A stretch of 64,000 nt of DNA from Hymenobacter sp. BT559. Lineage in GTDB: Bacteria > Bacteroidota > Bacteroidia > Cytophagales > Hymenobacteraceae. The notes beneath the pieces are model-generated. The model ran no database searches, was not told the origin of the DNA, and saw nothing but the letters and a program-made list of their open reading frames with translations. The position numbers were made by a program, and so were the translations under genes. The stretch is taken from the NCBI RefSeq assembly GCF_017571525.1, contig NZ_JAGETY010000004.1:310001-374000 (forward strand), in the 5' to 3' direction. How positions within the stretch are numbered: the first letter of the stretch is position 1; every line of letters starts with the position of its first letter. This document shows, one piece after another, positions 1 to 8,702 of this stretch.

Positions 1-2
1 AG

Positions 3-1898
3 CCAGCGCCCAGCGCACCAGCGGCCCAGCCAACCGCGCTCCCGGCTGCTATGCCGGCCCCTAGCGCCGCTCCCAAGCATGTAGCATCCGTCAAAGCCGA
101 TGGCCCAGCCGTGCGCTACGCCGTTTCTTTTCCGAATGCCGTGCACCACGAGGCACGCGTAGCGGCCACTTTTGCGGGGCTACCTGCCGGCCAGAAGCTG
201 GTGGTACGTATGGCACGCTCCTCGCCAGGACGCTATGCCCTACACGAGTTCGTGAAGAACGTCTACTACACCATTGCTACCGATGGCGCGGGCAAATTAT
301 TGACTATCAATCGCCCTGACCCCTACTCCTGGGAAGTAACGCCGGGTGCCGATGGCACCGTGCAGTTCAACTACACGGTGTATGGCGACCGCTCGGACGG
401 CACGTTTGCGGGCATCGACCAGCAGCATGCGCACCTGAATATGCCAGCGGTGTTTTGCTACGCCCAGGGCCTGGAAAACCGTCCGGCCGAGGTAAAATTT
501 GAATTGCCGGCCAACTGGAAAGTAGCTACGCAGCTGCGCGCGGCCGGCGACGACAAAACGACGTTTACGGCTCCCAACCTCCAGTATTTTATGGACAGCC
601 CCACGGTGCTGGGGTCGCCGCAGTTCCTGCACACCTGGCAGGATGGCGGGCGCAACTTCGAGATGGCGACCTACTACAGCGGCCCCGCCGGCGAGGTCGA
701 CGCCTTCGTGAAGAAAACCCAGAAGGTGGTGCGCGAGGCGGCCGGCGTGTACGGCGGCGAGTATCCGCAGTTCGACTTTGGCCGCTACACGTTCCTGGCC
801 GACTACCTGCCCCAGGCCACTGGCGACGGTATGGAGCACCGCAACTCGACCTCGCTCACGTCGTCGCAGCCGCTGCGCGAGGAAGGCGCCCTGCACAACC
901 TGGGCACCGTATCGCACGAGTTTTTTCACTCCTACAACACCGAGCGCATCCGCTCGCAGGGCCTGGAGCCGTTTGACTTTCAGCGCACTAACATGAGCGA
1001 CGCGCTCTGGTTTGGCGAAGGCTTCACGCAGTACTACGGCGAGCTCATTCTGCGCCGTGCCGGCTTCTACGACGACGAGCAGTTTTTTGAGCGCGTGAGC
1101 TCGTGGGTAAATGCGCGCCTCAACTCGCCGGGCGCCCGGTATGCCTCGCCCATCGACATGAGCCGGCAGGCGGCCTTCACCGACGCGGCCGTGTCGCTCG
1201 ACCCCACCAACCGTGGCAACACCTACCTGTCGTACTACATTCAGGGTGCGGGGCTAGCCCTCTGCCTCGACCTGCAGCTGCGCCAGCGCTACCACACCTC
1301 GCTCGATAAGTATATGCAAGCCATGTGGCAGGAGTTTGGCAAGCCCCAAACGGCCTCGCTAGCCCCTGCTAAGGCCTACACGGTAAAAGACTTGCAGCGC
1401 GTGCTAGGCACCGTGGCCAAAGACACGGCCTTTGCAGGCACGTTTTTTCGGCGCTACATCTACGGGCACGAAGCGCCGCGCTTCAGCGAAAACCTGGCGA
1501 CGATGGGCCTGGCAGTGGTGCCCGTGAAGGCGCTCGCCGCCGCCCTGCCCCGCCAGGTGGAGTTTGATGAGGAAGGCCGCTGCATTCTGAACCGCAACAC
1601 CACCATCGGCTCGGGCTTGTACAAGGCCGGCATCGACCGGGGCGACCAGATTGTGACCCTCGACGGCGAGAAAATAGACAACATGGCTACCCTCGAAAGC
1701 ATTATGCGCCGCCACACTCCTGCCGACCTCGTGCCGGTGCGCGTGCGCAACCGCGCCGGCGTGGAGCGCAGCGTGCAGGTAGTGCTCACCGAAGACACTA
1801 ACGTGCAGGTGCAAGCCATGGAAAGCGTGGAGAAAATGACCGCCACCGCCGCTCAAAAAGAGCAGCGCGCCGCTTGGCTCGCCAGCGCTGCCAAGTAG
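3..1898 (+). CDS. M61 family aminopeptidase with PDZ domain (5' partial)
   Basis: Zinc metallopeptidase of the glycyl-aminopeptidase (M61) family, probably periplasmic. The reading frame is open to the window edge and the first codons are Ala/Pro-rich, so the true start and any signal peptide probably lie upstream; an internal ATG at 51 is possible but less likely. The N-terminal third is a beta-sandwich-like region, followed by the zinc motif HEFFH at about nt 915-929 and the third ligand in the GEGFTQYY segment about 50 residues later. A C-terminal PDZ domain begins near the GSGLYKAGIDRGDQI segment (nt 1610-1790). Domain order and length match the family. A strong bidirectional hairpin follows the stop. 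The gene converges with the Bax-inhibitor gene. Confidence 0.9.
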   Translation, partial: PAPSAPAAQPTALPAAMPAPSAAPKHVASVKADGPAVRYAVSFPNAVHHEARVAATFAGLPAGQKLVVRMARSSPGRYALHEFVKNVYYTIATDGAGKLLTINRPDPYSWEVTPGADGTVQFNYTVYGDRSDGTFAGIDQQHAHLNMPAVFCYAQGLENRPAEVKFELPANWKVATQLRAAGDDKTTFTAPNLQYFMDSPTVLGSPQFLHTWQDGGRNFEMATYYSGPAGEVDAFVKKTQKVVREAAGVYGGEYPQFDFGRYTFLADYLPQATGDGMEHRNSTSLTSSQPLREEGALHNLGTVSHEFFHSYNTERIRSQGLEPFDFQRTNMSDALWFGEGFTQYYGELILRRAGFYDDEQFFERVSSWVNARLNSPGARYASPIDMSRQAAFTDAAVSLDPTNRGNTYLSYYIQGAGLALCLDLQLRQRYHTSLDKYMQAMWQEFGKPQTASLAPAKAYTVKDLQRVLGTVAKDTAFAGTFFRRYIYGHEAPRFSENLATMGLAVVPVKALAAALPRQVEFDEEGRCILNRNTTIGSGLYKAGIDRGDQIVTLDGEKIDNMATLESIMRRHTPADLVPVRVRNRAGVERSVQVVLTEDTNVQVQAMESVEKMTATAAQKEQRAAWLASAAK

Positions 1899-1922
1899 GC
1901 CGCACCCATTTTTTACGCAACA

Positions 1923-1957
1923 AAAAGCCCCGGCCGAATGTATCGGCCGGGGCTTTT
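1923..1957. terminator. Bidirectional terminator hairpin
   Basis: Perfect 15-bp stem with a 5-nt loop, A-run on the left and T-run on the right, between convergent genes (M61 peptidase and Bax-inhibitor-like gene). It can serve both strands. Confidence 0.85.
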
Positions 1958-1978
1958 CTATTACCTGAAAACCTAGCC

Positions 1979-2712
1979 CTAGCGGCGACGGCCGAAGAAG
2001 CGCAGCAAAAACAGGAATAGGTTAATAAAGTCCAGATACAAGGTGAGGGCCCCGAGAATGGATGCTTTGTCGTGCGTTTCTTCCCCCTCCGTCACGCCCA
2101 AGAAGGCTAGCTGCTTGAGTTTCTGCGTGTCGTAGGCAGCCAGGGCGGTAAAGAGAATTACGCCCACGAAGGAGGTTACCAGATTCAGAGTTGAGTTACC
2201 CCAAAACACATTGACTACCATTGCGATGACCAAGCCGATGAGCAGCATGCTCAGCATTTTGCCCCAGCCCGACAGGTCAGACTTGGTGAAATAGCCAAAG
2301 GCGCTCATCACCCCAAACATGCTGGCGGTGGTGAAGAAGGTAGACGCAATGGACCCGGCCGTGTACGCCAGAAATATAACGCTCAGCGTTAGGCCGTTGA
2401 GCAGCGCGTAGCCAATGAAGGCGGCCTGTGCCTGCCCCGGCTCCACTGAAAAATGCGCGCCGATAAGAAACCTACCAGCACCAGTTCCGCAATGATGAGG
2501 CCAATAAAGACGAAGCGGGTACCGAAAATAAATTCGAGCACGGCTGGTGTGCCGGCGGCAAACAACGCCACGCCGCCAGTGAGCGCCAGGCCGGCGGCCA
2601 TCCAGCCGTATACCTGGGCAAAAAACTGCGCCTGAATGCGAGCGGCTTCTTCGGCCGAGAGCTGGTGGGCGACGGACCGGTTGCGGTCCGGCAAGAACTG
2701 ATTATCGCTCAT
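1979..2712 (-). pseudogene. Bax inhibitor-1/YccA family membrane protein, frameshifted
   Basis: Two overlapping minus-strand frames together encode one complete BI-1/YccA protein of about 245 residues with seven hydrophobic segments. The 5' part (2712 to about 2450) starts MSDNQFLPDRN and runs through the first three membrane segments to GFLSARIF; the remainder (about 2446-1979) resumes in another frame with VEPGQAQAAFIGYALLNG, the usual continuation in this family. The switch falls at a run of five A on the plus strand (2449-2453, T5 on the coding strand); one extra T would restore FSVEPG. So this is either a one-base sequencing or assembly deletion in a homopolymer or a genuine recent inactivation. 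Family members are inner-membrane proteins linked to stress and calcium leak. No other damage is visible, which favours an artefact or a very young mutation. Confidence 0.85.
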
Positions 2713-2832
2713 GAAAAAAGGTGATAAAGGAGGTAAACTAGGTTGCGCCTGTCAACTTACGAACTTTGGCCGCTACTGTTGGTAGTATAACAATTTTGCG
2801 GCCGTTTCGTGCGGCTGCTTTTGCCTGTCTTT

Positions 2833-3846
2833 ATGTCTGCTCCCGTCCACTATCGCCGCAACGAGGCGCTGCGCACCATCCGCCCCGGCTACGCGGGCAA
2901 CAAGCTGATTAGCCGTGAATTTTGCAACGGCGAAGCGCTTTTCGAGCCATCTTTTAGCACGGCGCTGCGCTGGCAGCTCACGGCCAACCCACAGAAGGAA
3001 GAGAAGAAGCGTGATACCTGGACGCCCGCCGTAGTGCCCTGCGCCGAGGCATTCTTCTCGACCGAAGATATGCTGGTGTGGCTAGGGCACGCCTGCTTCC
3101 TGCTGCGCATTAAGGGCGTGAGTTTGCTGTTTGACCCAGTGCTGTTTTCCTCGCTAGGGCTGCATCACCGCCATCCGCTGCCTTGCCGGCCCGAAGATGT
3201 GCGCAATATTGACTACCTGCTGCTCTCACACGGCCACCGCGACCATTTGGATGGAAAATCCATCCAGTTGCTAGCCCGCCAAAATCCGCAGATGCGCGCG
3301 CTTTCTTCGCTGGGCATGGCGGGGCTGCTGCGCGGGATGGCCCCTAGCCTAGCGGTGCAGGAGGCCGGCTGGTGGCAGCAGTACGACCTGGGGCCCGAGG
3401 CGCCGGTTGAAATCTATTACCTGCCCGCCAGCCACTGGCACCGGCGTGGCCTTACGGATTTAAATAAAGTGCTGTGGGGCAGCTTTTTGATTAAGACCGA
3501 CGACCGGCTCATCTACTTTGCCGGCGACACGAGCTATGCCGACCACTTCGAGCAGATAGAACAAACGTTCGGCCCCATCGACATCGTGCTCATGCCCATC
3601 GGCGCCTACAAGCCGCCTTTTATGATGCACCTGAGCCACGTGAACCCCCACGAGGCCGCCAAGGCCGCCAACGTGCTGCGCGCCGGCCACGTGGTGCCCA
3701 TGCACCACGGCACTTTTGACCTCAGCGACGAGCCGGCCTCCGAGCCGCTGCGCCTGCTCACCGAGGTGGCGGCCGGCGGACTGCTGCGCGGCGCCTTGCA
3801 CGCCCCGGCGGTGGGCGAAATCATGCGCTGGCCCGACTGGGAATAA
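2833..3846 (+). CDS. MBL-fold metallo-hydrolase, NAPE-PLD/UlaG-like
   Basis: Metallo-beta-lactamase-fold hydrolase. The metal motif HGHRDH is at residues 133-138; later segments GDTSYADHF, MPIGAYKPPF and the His-containing PMHHGTFDLSDEP follow the order of N-acyl-phosphatidylethanolamine phospholipase D-like proteins. There is no signal peptide, so it is probably cytoplasmic. The frame can be extended to a GTG at 2809, but the ATG at 2833 (MSAPVHYRRNEALRT) gives a family-like N terminus. It stands alone, divergent from the Bax-inhibitor gene. Substrate is unknown; a phospholipase role is inferred from family resemblance only. Confidence 0.85.
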   Translation: MSAPVHYRRNEALRTIRPGYAGNKLISREFCNGEALFEPSFSTALRWQLTANPQKEEKKRDTWTPAVVPCAEAFFSTEDMLVWLGHACFLLRIKGVSLLFDPVLFSSLGLHHRHPLPCRPEDVRNIDYLLLSHGHRDHLDGKSIQLLARQNPQMRALSSLGMAGLLRGMAPSLAVQEAGWWQQYDLGPEAPVEIYYLPASHWHRRGLTDLNKVLWGSFLIKTDDRLIYFAGDTSYADHFEQIEQTFGPIDIVLMPIGAYKPPFMMHLSHVNPHEAAKAANVLRAGHVVPMHHGTFDLSDEPASEPLRLLTEVAAGGLLRGALHAPAVGEIMRWPDWE

Positions 3847-3942
3847 TCCTTCGTTTGTCTTGCCGATGCAGGACGCAGAGTAGGCTAGCTAAAGCCGCTC
3901 ACCGGTGAGCACATGCTTCATAAGCTCAGCATAACACCGCCG

Positions 3943-3950
3943 TACCTTTG
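3943..3950 (+). promoter_or_regulatory. -7 promoter box TAnnTTTG of symporter gene
   Basis: TACCTTTG lies 6 nt before the ATG at 3957, so transcription should start at or just before the start codon. No clear -33 TTG was found. Confidence 0.6.
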
Positions 3951-3956
3951 CCGCCT

Positions 3957-5459
3957 ATGTCGCCGACTCTTATTTTAAGTCTGATTGCAGGCTACTTCGC
4001 CGTCTTGATTATCATCGCGGTGCTCACCTCGCGCAAGGCCACAAGCGAAAGCTTTTTCATTGCCAACCGCAACGCGCCCTGGTACATGGTGGCCTTCGCC
4101 ATGATTGGGACTTCGCTTTCGGGCGTCACGTTCATTTCGGTGCCGGGCAATGTGTACGGCAAAAGCTGGAGCTATCTGGCGGTCGCGCTGGGTTTTGTGG
4201 CCGGCTACCTGGTCATTGGCACGGTGCTGCTGCCGCTCTACTACCGCTTGCAGCTGGTCAGCATCTACTCCTACCTGGAGCAGCGCTTTGGCTACTGGAG
4301 CTACAAAACGGGGGCGCTGTTTTTTCTCATTTCGCGCTCGCTAGGGTCGGCTTTGCGGCTGTACCTGGTGGCAGGCGTGCTCCAGCTGGCGGTATTCGAC
4401 TCGATGGGTGTGCCGTTCTCTATCACCGTAGTAGTCAGCATTTTCTTCATCTACCTCTACACGTTTAAGGGTGGGCTCAAGACCATTCTCTGGACGGACA
4501 CCTTTCAGACGATGGCCATGCTGAGCTGCGTGGCCCTGAGCATCTACTTTATGTCGGATGCGCTCAATTATTCGTTCAAGCAGCTTATTCATACGGTGCG
4601 CGAGAGCCCGATGTCGCAGGTGTATTTCGCTGATTTTCGCGACGATAAATTCTTCTGGAAGCAGTTTGCCTCGGGCATGTTTATCACCATCGTGATGACG
4701 GGCCTCGACCAGGATTTGATGCAGAAAAACCTGAGCTGCCGCAGCCTCGGCGAGGCCCAGAAAAACCTGTTTTGGTTTACGCCCGTCATCGTGAGCGTCA
4801 ACGTGCTGTTTCTCACGCTAGGGGTGCTGCTCTATAAATACGCCGCCGCGCAGGGCCTCGACCTGGCCCACATGCCGCAGCTGCTCAATGTGAAGGGCAC
4901 GCTCGATACGGATAAGGTTTTCCCCTACCTGGCCACCACGCAGTTTTCACTGGCAGCGGGCATCATCTTCATTTTGGGCATTATTGCCGTTACCTACGCC
5001 TCGGCCGACTCGGCGCTGACGTCGCTCACCACCTCCTTTTGCATTGACTTTTTGAATATCAAGCAATATCCTGAGGCCCAGCAAACGCGCTTGCGGCAGT
5101 TCACGCACCTGGGCTGGTCGGTGGTGCTGATTGTGATTATTCTCATCTTCCGCGCCCTCAATGAGCAAAGCCTCATTGATGCCGTGTACAAGGCGGCCGG
5201 CTTCACGTATGGGCCGCTGCTAGGGCTGTTTGCGTTCGGCATTTTCACCAAGCGCCAGCTGCGCGACGGGCTGGTGCTGCCTACCTGCGTGGCGGGCGTG
5301 GCGCTTACGCTACTCATTGTATCGCACTCAGTAGAGTGGCTGAACGGCTACAAATTTGGTTTTGAAATATTGCTGCTCAACGGCGCGCTGATTTACCTGG
5401 GCCTACTGTTGATTTCGCGCCCCGCCGACCGAACCGAAGCTGCCGCGCTATTGTCCTAA
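3957..5459 (+). CDS. Sodium:solute symporter family (SSS) transporter
   Basis: Integral membrane sodium-coupled symporter of about 500 residues with roughly 13 hydrophobic helices. The N-terminal SFFIANRNAPWYMVAFAMIG and following GTSLSGVTFISVPG match the SSS core helix 1 region; the ADSALTSLTTSFCIDF segment is the conserved helix carrying the second sodium-site Ser/Thr. The substrate cannot be read from the sequence. The start is the ATG at 3957 because a -7 promoter box ends 6 nt upstream; a TTG at 3948 would lie inside that box. The next gene follows with a short gap. Confidence 0.92.
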   Translation: MSPTLILSLIAGYFAVLIIIAVLTSRKATSESFFIANRNAPWYMVAFAMIGTSLSGVTFISVPGNVYGKSWSYLAVALGFVAGYLVIGTVLLPLYYRLQLVSIYSYLEQRFGYWSYKTGALFFLISRSLGSALRLYLVAGVLQLAVFDSMGVPFSITVVVSIFFIYLYTFKGGLKTILWTDTFQTMAMLSCVALSIYFMSDALNYSFKQLIHTVRESPMSQVYFADFRDDKFFWKQFASGMFITIVMTGLDQDLMQKNLSCRSLGEAQKNLFWFTPVIVSVNVLFLTLGVLLYKYAAAQGLDLAHMPQLLNVKGTLDTDKVFPYLATTQFSLAAGIIFILGIIAVTYASADSALTSLTTSFCIDFLNIKQYPEAQQTRLRQFTHLGWSVVLIVIILIFRALNEQSLIDAVYKAAGFTYGPLLGLFAFGIFTKRQLRDGLVLPTCVAGVALTLLIVSHSVEWLNGYKFGFEILLLNGALIYLGLLLISRPADRTEAAALLS

Positions 5460-5528
5460 TTCGTGACCCTAGCGGCAGGTATCTTTACTACGTTATTCGC
5501 TAGCCTACCCGGCCCATTTTTTCGTTTT

Positions 5529-6035
5529 ATGCGCTCGTATCTTTTCGCTATTCTGCTGGCCGCCCCCCTAGCCGCGCTGGCCCAAACCAAACCCGCCCCG
5601 GCCAAGGCACCCGTGGTGCTCACGCCCGGCAACATGCAGCTGCAAGCCGGTGGTGGCGCCGAAAACCGCCCCGACCACCCGCCCACCTTCCCCGGTGGCG
5701 AGGAGGCCATGGGCGAGTTTTTCAGCCAGAACGTGCAGATTCCGATGAAAGCCAAGCAGGCCCGCGTGACCGGCGACGTTATCGTGTCGGCTACCGTGGA
5801 CGTGAACGGGAAGCTCATAAACCCTAAAATCGCCAAGGGCCTCACGCCCGAGTGCAATGCTGAGGCCTTGCGCGTGGTGCAGGCGCTGCCGGCCTGGCAG
5901 CCCGCCACCCGCCGCGGCGTGCCGGTGCCGGTGCTGGTGCAAGTGCCCGTGCCGTTCGACAACGCAGGCGTGACCCAGTTTGAAATCAACCGCAAGGTGC
6001 CCCGCTCGGCCAAGGACGCGCCGGGGCTGAATTAA
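5529..6035 (+). CDS. Secreted TonB C-terminal-domain protein
   Basis: 168-residue exported protein. The ATG at 5529 gives a clean signal peptide (MRSYLFAILLAAPLAALAQ); earlier in-frame codons from a GTG at 5463 would put sequence in front of it. After a Pro/Ala-rich linker comes PPTFPGGEEAMGEFFSQNV and a TonB-C fold (GDVIVSATVDVNGKL, then a repeated PVPV stretch). These stand-alone TonB-C proteins are common in Bacteroidota; they may energise TonB-dependent receptors, but no receptor gene is nearby. It lacks the N-terminal membrane anchor of classical TonB, so an energy-transducing role is uncertain. Confidence 0.75.
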   Translation: MRSYLFAILLAAPLAALAQTKPAPAKAPVVLTPGNMQLQAGGGAENRPDHPPTFPGGEEAMGEFFSQNVQIPMKAKQARVTGDVIVSATVDVNGKLINPKIAKGLTPECNAEALRVVQALPAWQPATRRGVPVPVLVQVPVPFDNAGVTQFEINRKVPRSAKDAPGLN

Positions 6036-6196
6036 CAAAAGTCACTCGAATTGATAACCGTGCTCATAGTCTTTTTCGGCACGAATCGCTCTCTTTGAGC
6101 AGTAATTATCGCTAATTAAACCGCGCCGCTAAAGCACCATTCGCTTTGGTGCGTCTCTTGATAAGTGGGCCGGCCCCTAACCGGCCCGATTGAATT
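6036..6196. other. Intergenic leader with two small hairpins
   Basis: 161 nt before the ABC exporter. Two perfect short inverted repeats: GCACCA/TGGTGC (6134-6152) and GGGCCGG/CCGGCCC (6167-6187), the second only 9 nt before the ATG. Neither has a T-tract, so they look more like a structured 5' leader than terminators. No TAnnTTTG box was found. Confidence 0.4.
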
Positions 6197-8041
6197 ATGG
6201 CTCGTAGTGGATTTAATACCAGCGGCAGCGACGCAACCGCTGACCTGCCCAAACCGAAAGTAAATAAAGAGTCGCTCAAGCGCAGCCTGCGGATATTCCG
6301 CTACGTGCTGCCCTACCGGGGCAAGTTTGTCGTGGGCCTGCTAATGCTGGTACTCAGCAGCAGCACGTTCATGGCTTTTCCGTGGCTGGCCGGCAAGCTC
6401 ATCAGCGCAGCTAACCACCAGCGCGTGGTGCTCCCCAACGGCTTTGAGCTGGGTATCAACGGCATCGCGCTGCTGCTGTTTGGCATCATCGTGTTCCAGG
6501 GGTTTTTCTCGTTTGGGCGCATCTGGTTTTTCACGCAAGTGAGCGAGTTCACCGTGCGCGACATTCGACAGGCGCTCTACGCCAAATTTGTGCAGCTCCC
6601 CATTCCGTTTTTTGAGCAAAACCGCATTGGCGCCATCACCTCGCGCATCACCAGCGACGTGGCCCAGATTCAGGACACCTTTTCGCTCACCATCGCCGAG
6701 CTGTTTCGGCAGGTGTTCACGCTGCTCATCGGCATCACGGCCATCATGATAGTGTCGGTGAAGCTCTCGCTGTTTATGCTGCTCACGTTTCCGCCCATCA
6801 TCCTGGCGGCTGGGCTGTTTGGGCGCAAAATCCGAGGGTTGGCCCGCACTACCCAACAAGAGCTGGCTAACACGAACACCATTGTGGAGGAAACGCTTCA
6901 GGCCATCAACTCCGTGAAAGCTTTCACCAATGAACGGTTTGAAACTCAGCGCTACGGTACCTCGCTAAACCGGGTGGTGCGAGCGGCCCTGCGCAGCAAC
7001 CTGTATCGGGGCGGCTTCGTGTCGTTCATCATTATCGGTCTCACGGGCGGCATCATCCTTATTTTGTGGCGGGCCGCCACGCTGGTATACTCGCCTGGCC
7101 CCGACCACCTCGAAGTGAGCCAGCTGCTCACCTTTTTGCTCTACACCGCGTTCATCGGCGGGTCCATTGCTGGCCTTGGCGAGATGTACGGCAAAGTGCA
7201 GAGCACGCTAGGGGCTAGCGAGCGCATCCTCGAAATTCTGGATGAGACGCCCGAACCTACGCACATAGAGCCAGCCGTCGGCCTCGTACCTGCCAAAATA
7301 CAAGGCGACATCTGCTACGAGCATGTGGCGTTCCGCTACCCTACCCGGCCCGACATTGTGGTGCTCCAAGACATTGACTTCCATATCGCGGCAGGCGAAA
7401 AAATTGCGCTCGTGGGCCCTAGCGGCGCGGGCAAGAGTACCATTGCGGGCTTGCTTATGCAATTTTACCCGCTCAGCGGCGGCCGCATCCTGGTCGATGG
7501 GCACGATATCAAAGACTACGACCTCACCGGCCTGCGCCGCCACATCGGCATTGTGCCGCAGGAAACGCTGCTTTTCGGTGGCTCCATTCGTGAGAACATC
7601 GCCTATGGCAAGCCCGACGCCACCGATGCCGAGATTATCGAGGCCGCTCGCCGCGCCAATGCCTGGCAGTTCATCAGCGCCTTCCCCGAAAGCCTCGATA
7701 CGGTGGTCGGTGACCGCGGCATCAAGCTTTCGGGTGGGCAGCGGCAGCGCGTGGCCATCGCCCGCGCCATTCTCAAAAACCCGGCGGTGCTTATCCTCGA
7801 CGAGGCTACCTCATCGCTCGATAGCGAGAGTGAAAAGCTCGTGCAGAGCGCGCTCGATGAGCTGATGCAGAACCGCACCAGCCTCATCATCGCGCACCGC
7901 CTCAGCACCATCCGTAAGGTGGATAAGATTCTGGTCATCGACGGCGGCCGCATCGTGGAGGCCGGCACCCACGATGAGCTGAGCGAGCGCGAGGGCGGGC
8001 TGTATGCCAATTTATTGAGGTTGCAGTTTGAGTTAGCGTAA
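6197..8041 (+). CDS. ABC transporter, fused permease/ATPase (MsbA-like exporter)
   Basis: 614-residue half-transporter: N-terminal six-helix exporter membrane domain (about residues 35-340) and C-terminal nucleotide-binding domain. Walker A GPSGAGKS at 407-414, signature LSGGQ at 511-515, Walker B with Asp535-Glu536, and the H-loop in IIAHRLSTI. Such homodimeric exporters move lipids or hydrophobic compounds from the inner membrane, with ATP hydrolysis in the cytoplasm. The length matches MsbA/BmrA-type proteins. The substrate is not determined. A hairpin immediately precedes the ATG. Confidence 0.93.
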   Translation: MARSGFNTSGSDATADLPKPKVNKESLKRSLRIFRYVLPYRGKFVVGLLMLVLSSSTFMAFPWLAGKLISAANHQRVVLPNGFELGINGIALLLFGIIVFQGFFSFGRIWFFTQVSEFTVRDIRQALYAKFVQLPIPFFEQNRIGAITSRITSDVAQIQDTFSLTIAELFRQVFTLLIGITAIMIVSVKLSLFMLLTFPPIILAAGLFGRKIRGLARTTQQELANTNTIVEETLQAINSVKAFTNERFETQRYGTSLNRVVRAALRSNLYRGGFVSFIIIGLTGGIILILWRAATLVYSPGPDHLEVSQLLTFLLYTAFIGGSIAGLGEMYGKVQSTLGASERILEILDETPEPTHIEPAVGLVPAKIQGDICYEHVAFRYPTRPDIVVLQDIDFHIAAGEKIALVGPSGAGKSTIAGLLMQFYPLSGGRILVDGHDIKDYDLTGLRRHIGIVPQETLLFGGSIRENIAYGKPDATDAEIIEAARRANAWQFISAFPESLDTVVGDRGIKLSGGQRQRVAIARAILKNPAVLILDEATSSLDSESEKLVQSALDELMQNRTSLIIAHRLSTIRKVDKILVIDGGRIVEAGTHDELSEREGGLYANLLRLQFELA

Positions 8042-8053
8042 TCTACTGAAGGT

Positions 8054-8683
8054 ATGATAAATAGCGTGCTAGTCGCCATAGCTATTTTATTTGCGTTATC
8101 GCAGCCAGCTGCGGGCCAAACGCCTGGCATCACATGTAGTCTATCTAGCGACCGAACCGCCTATAAACTAGGCGAAATTCCACAGTTTACCATTCGCATT
8201 CATAACGGAAGCGATAGCACGGTGCAATTCGTCAAAACGCTGGATGCCTCGGATATACAATGGCGCTATCCCTACTCATATTATGAGGTAAACAGGGTAC
8301 CTAGCGGGCCGCTGGGAAAGACTAAGGATAGAATGGTGCGTTGCGGCAATATGGATGGCATCAGCCTAACTGATTTTGTGGTTGTAGCGCCAGGTCAAGC
8401 ATTTAACCCTTACGAAAACCAGTCGGCTGTCTATACCCTTTCGTCGGTACCAAGTGCGGCGGAATTTAGCAAAGAGGGCCGCTACCGAATTATTTACCAC
8501 TACGCTACCAATGAGCCCGACTTTCGGAAATGGTTAGGCGACATAGCTTGGGCTTGGTTCGACCCACAAACTAATCAGATTTATCCTAGTCATCAAGCAC
8601 AATATCAACAGCTAATTGCGCTCTTTGCTAAGGTGCCTAAGGTCAACTTGGTGAGTAATGAACTTACTATAGACTTTAATTAG
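8054..8683 (+). CDS. Unknown secreted protein
   Basis: 209 residues with an N-terminal signal peptide (MINSVLVAIAILFALSQPAAG). The mature part begins with a beta-rich, Ig-like pattern (AYKLGEIPQFTIRIHNGSD) of the kind seen in BsuPI-like or fibronectin-like domains. No catalytic motif is visible. It starts 12 nt after the ABC exporter stop, so it could be cotranscribed, yet codon use is clearly more AT-rich than that of its neighbours, which suggests a recently acquired or fast-evolving gene. Function unknown. Confidence 0.7.
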   Translation: MINSVLVAIAILFALSQPAAGQTPGITCSLSSDRTAYKLGEIPQFTIRIHNGSDSTVQFVKTLDASDIQWRYPYSYYEVNRVPSGPLGKTKDRMVRCGNMDGISLTDFVVVAPGQAFNPYENQSAVYTLSSVPSAAEFSKEGRYRIIYHYATNEPDFRKWLGDIAWAWFDPQTNQIYPSHQAQYQQLIALFAKVPKVNLVSNELTIDFN

Positions 8684-8702
8684 CGCGCTCTACTGTGACC
8701 TT

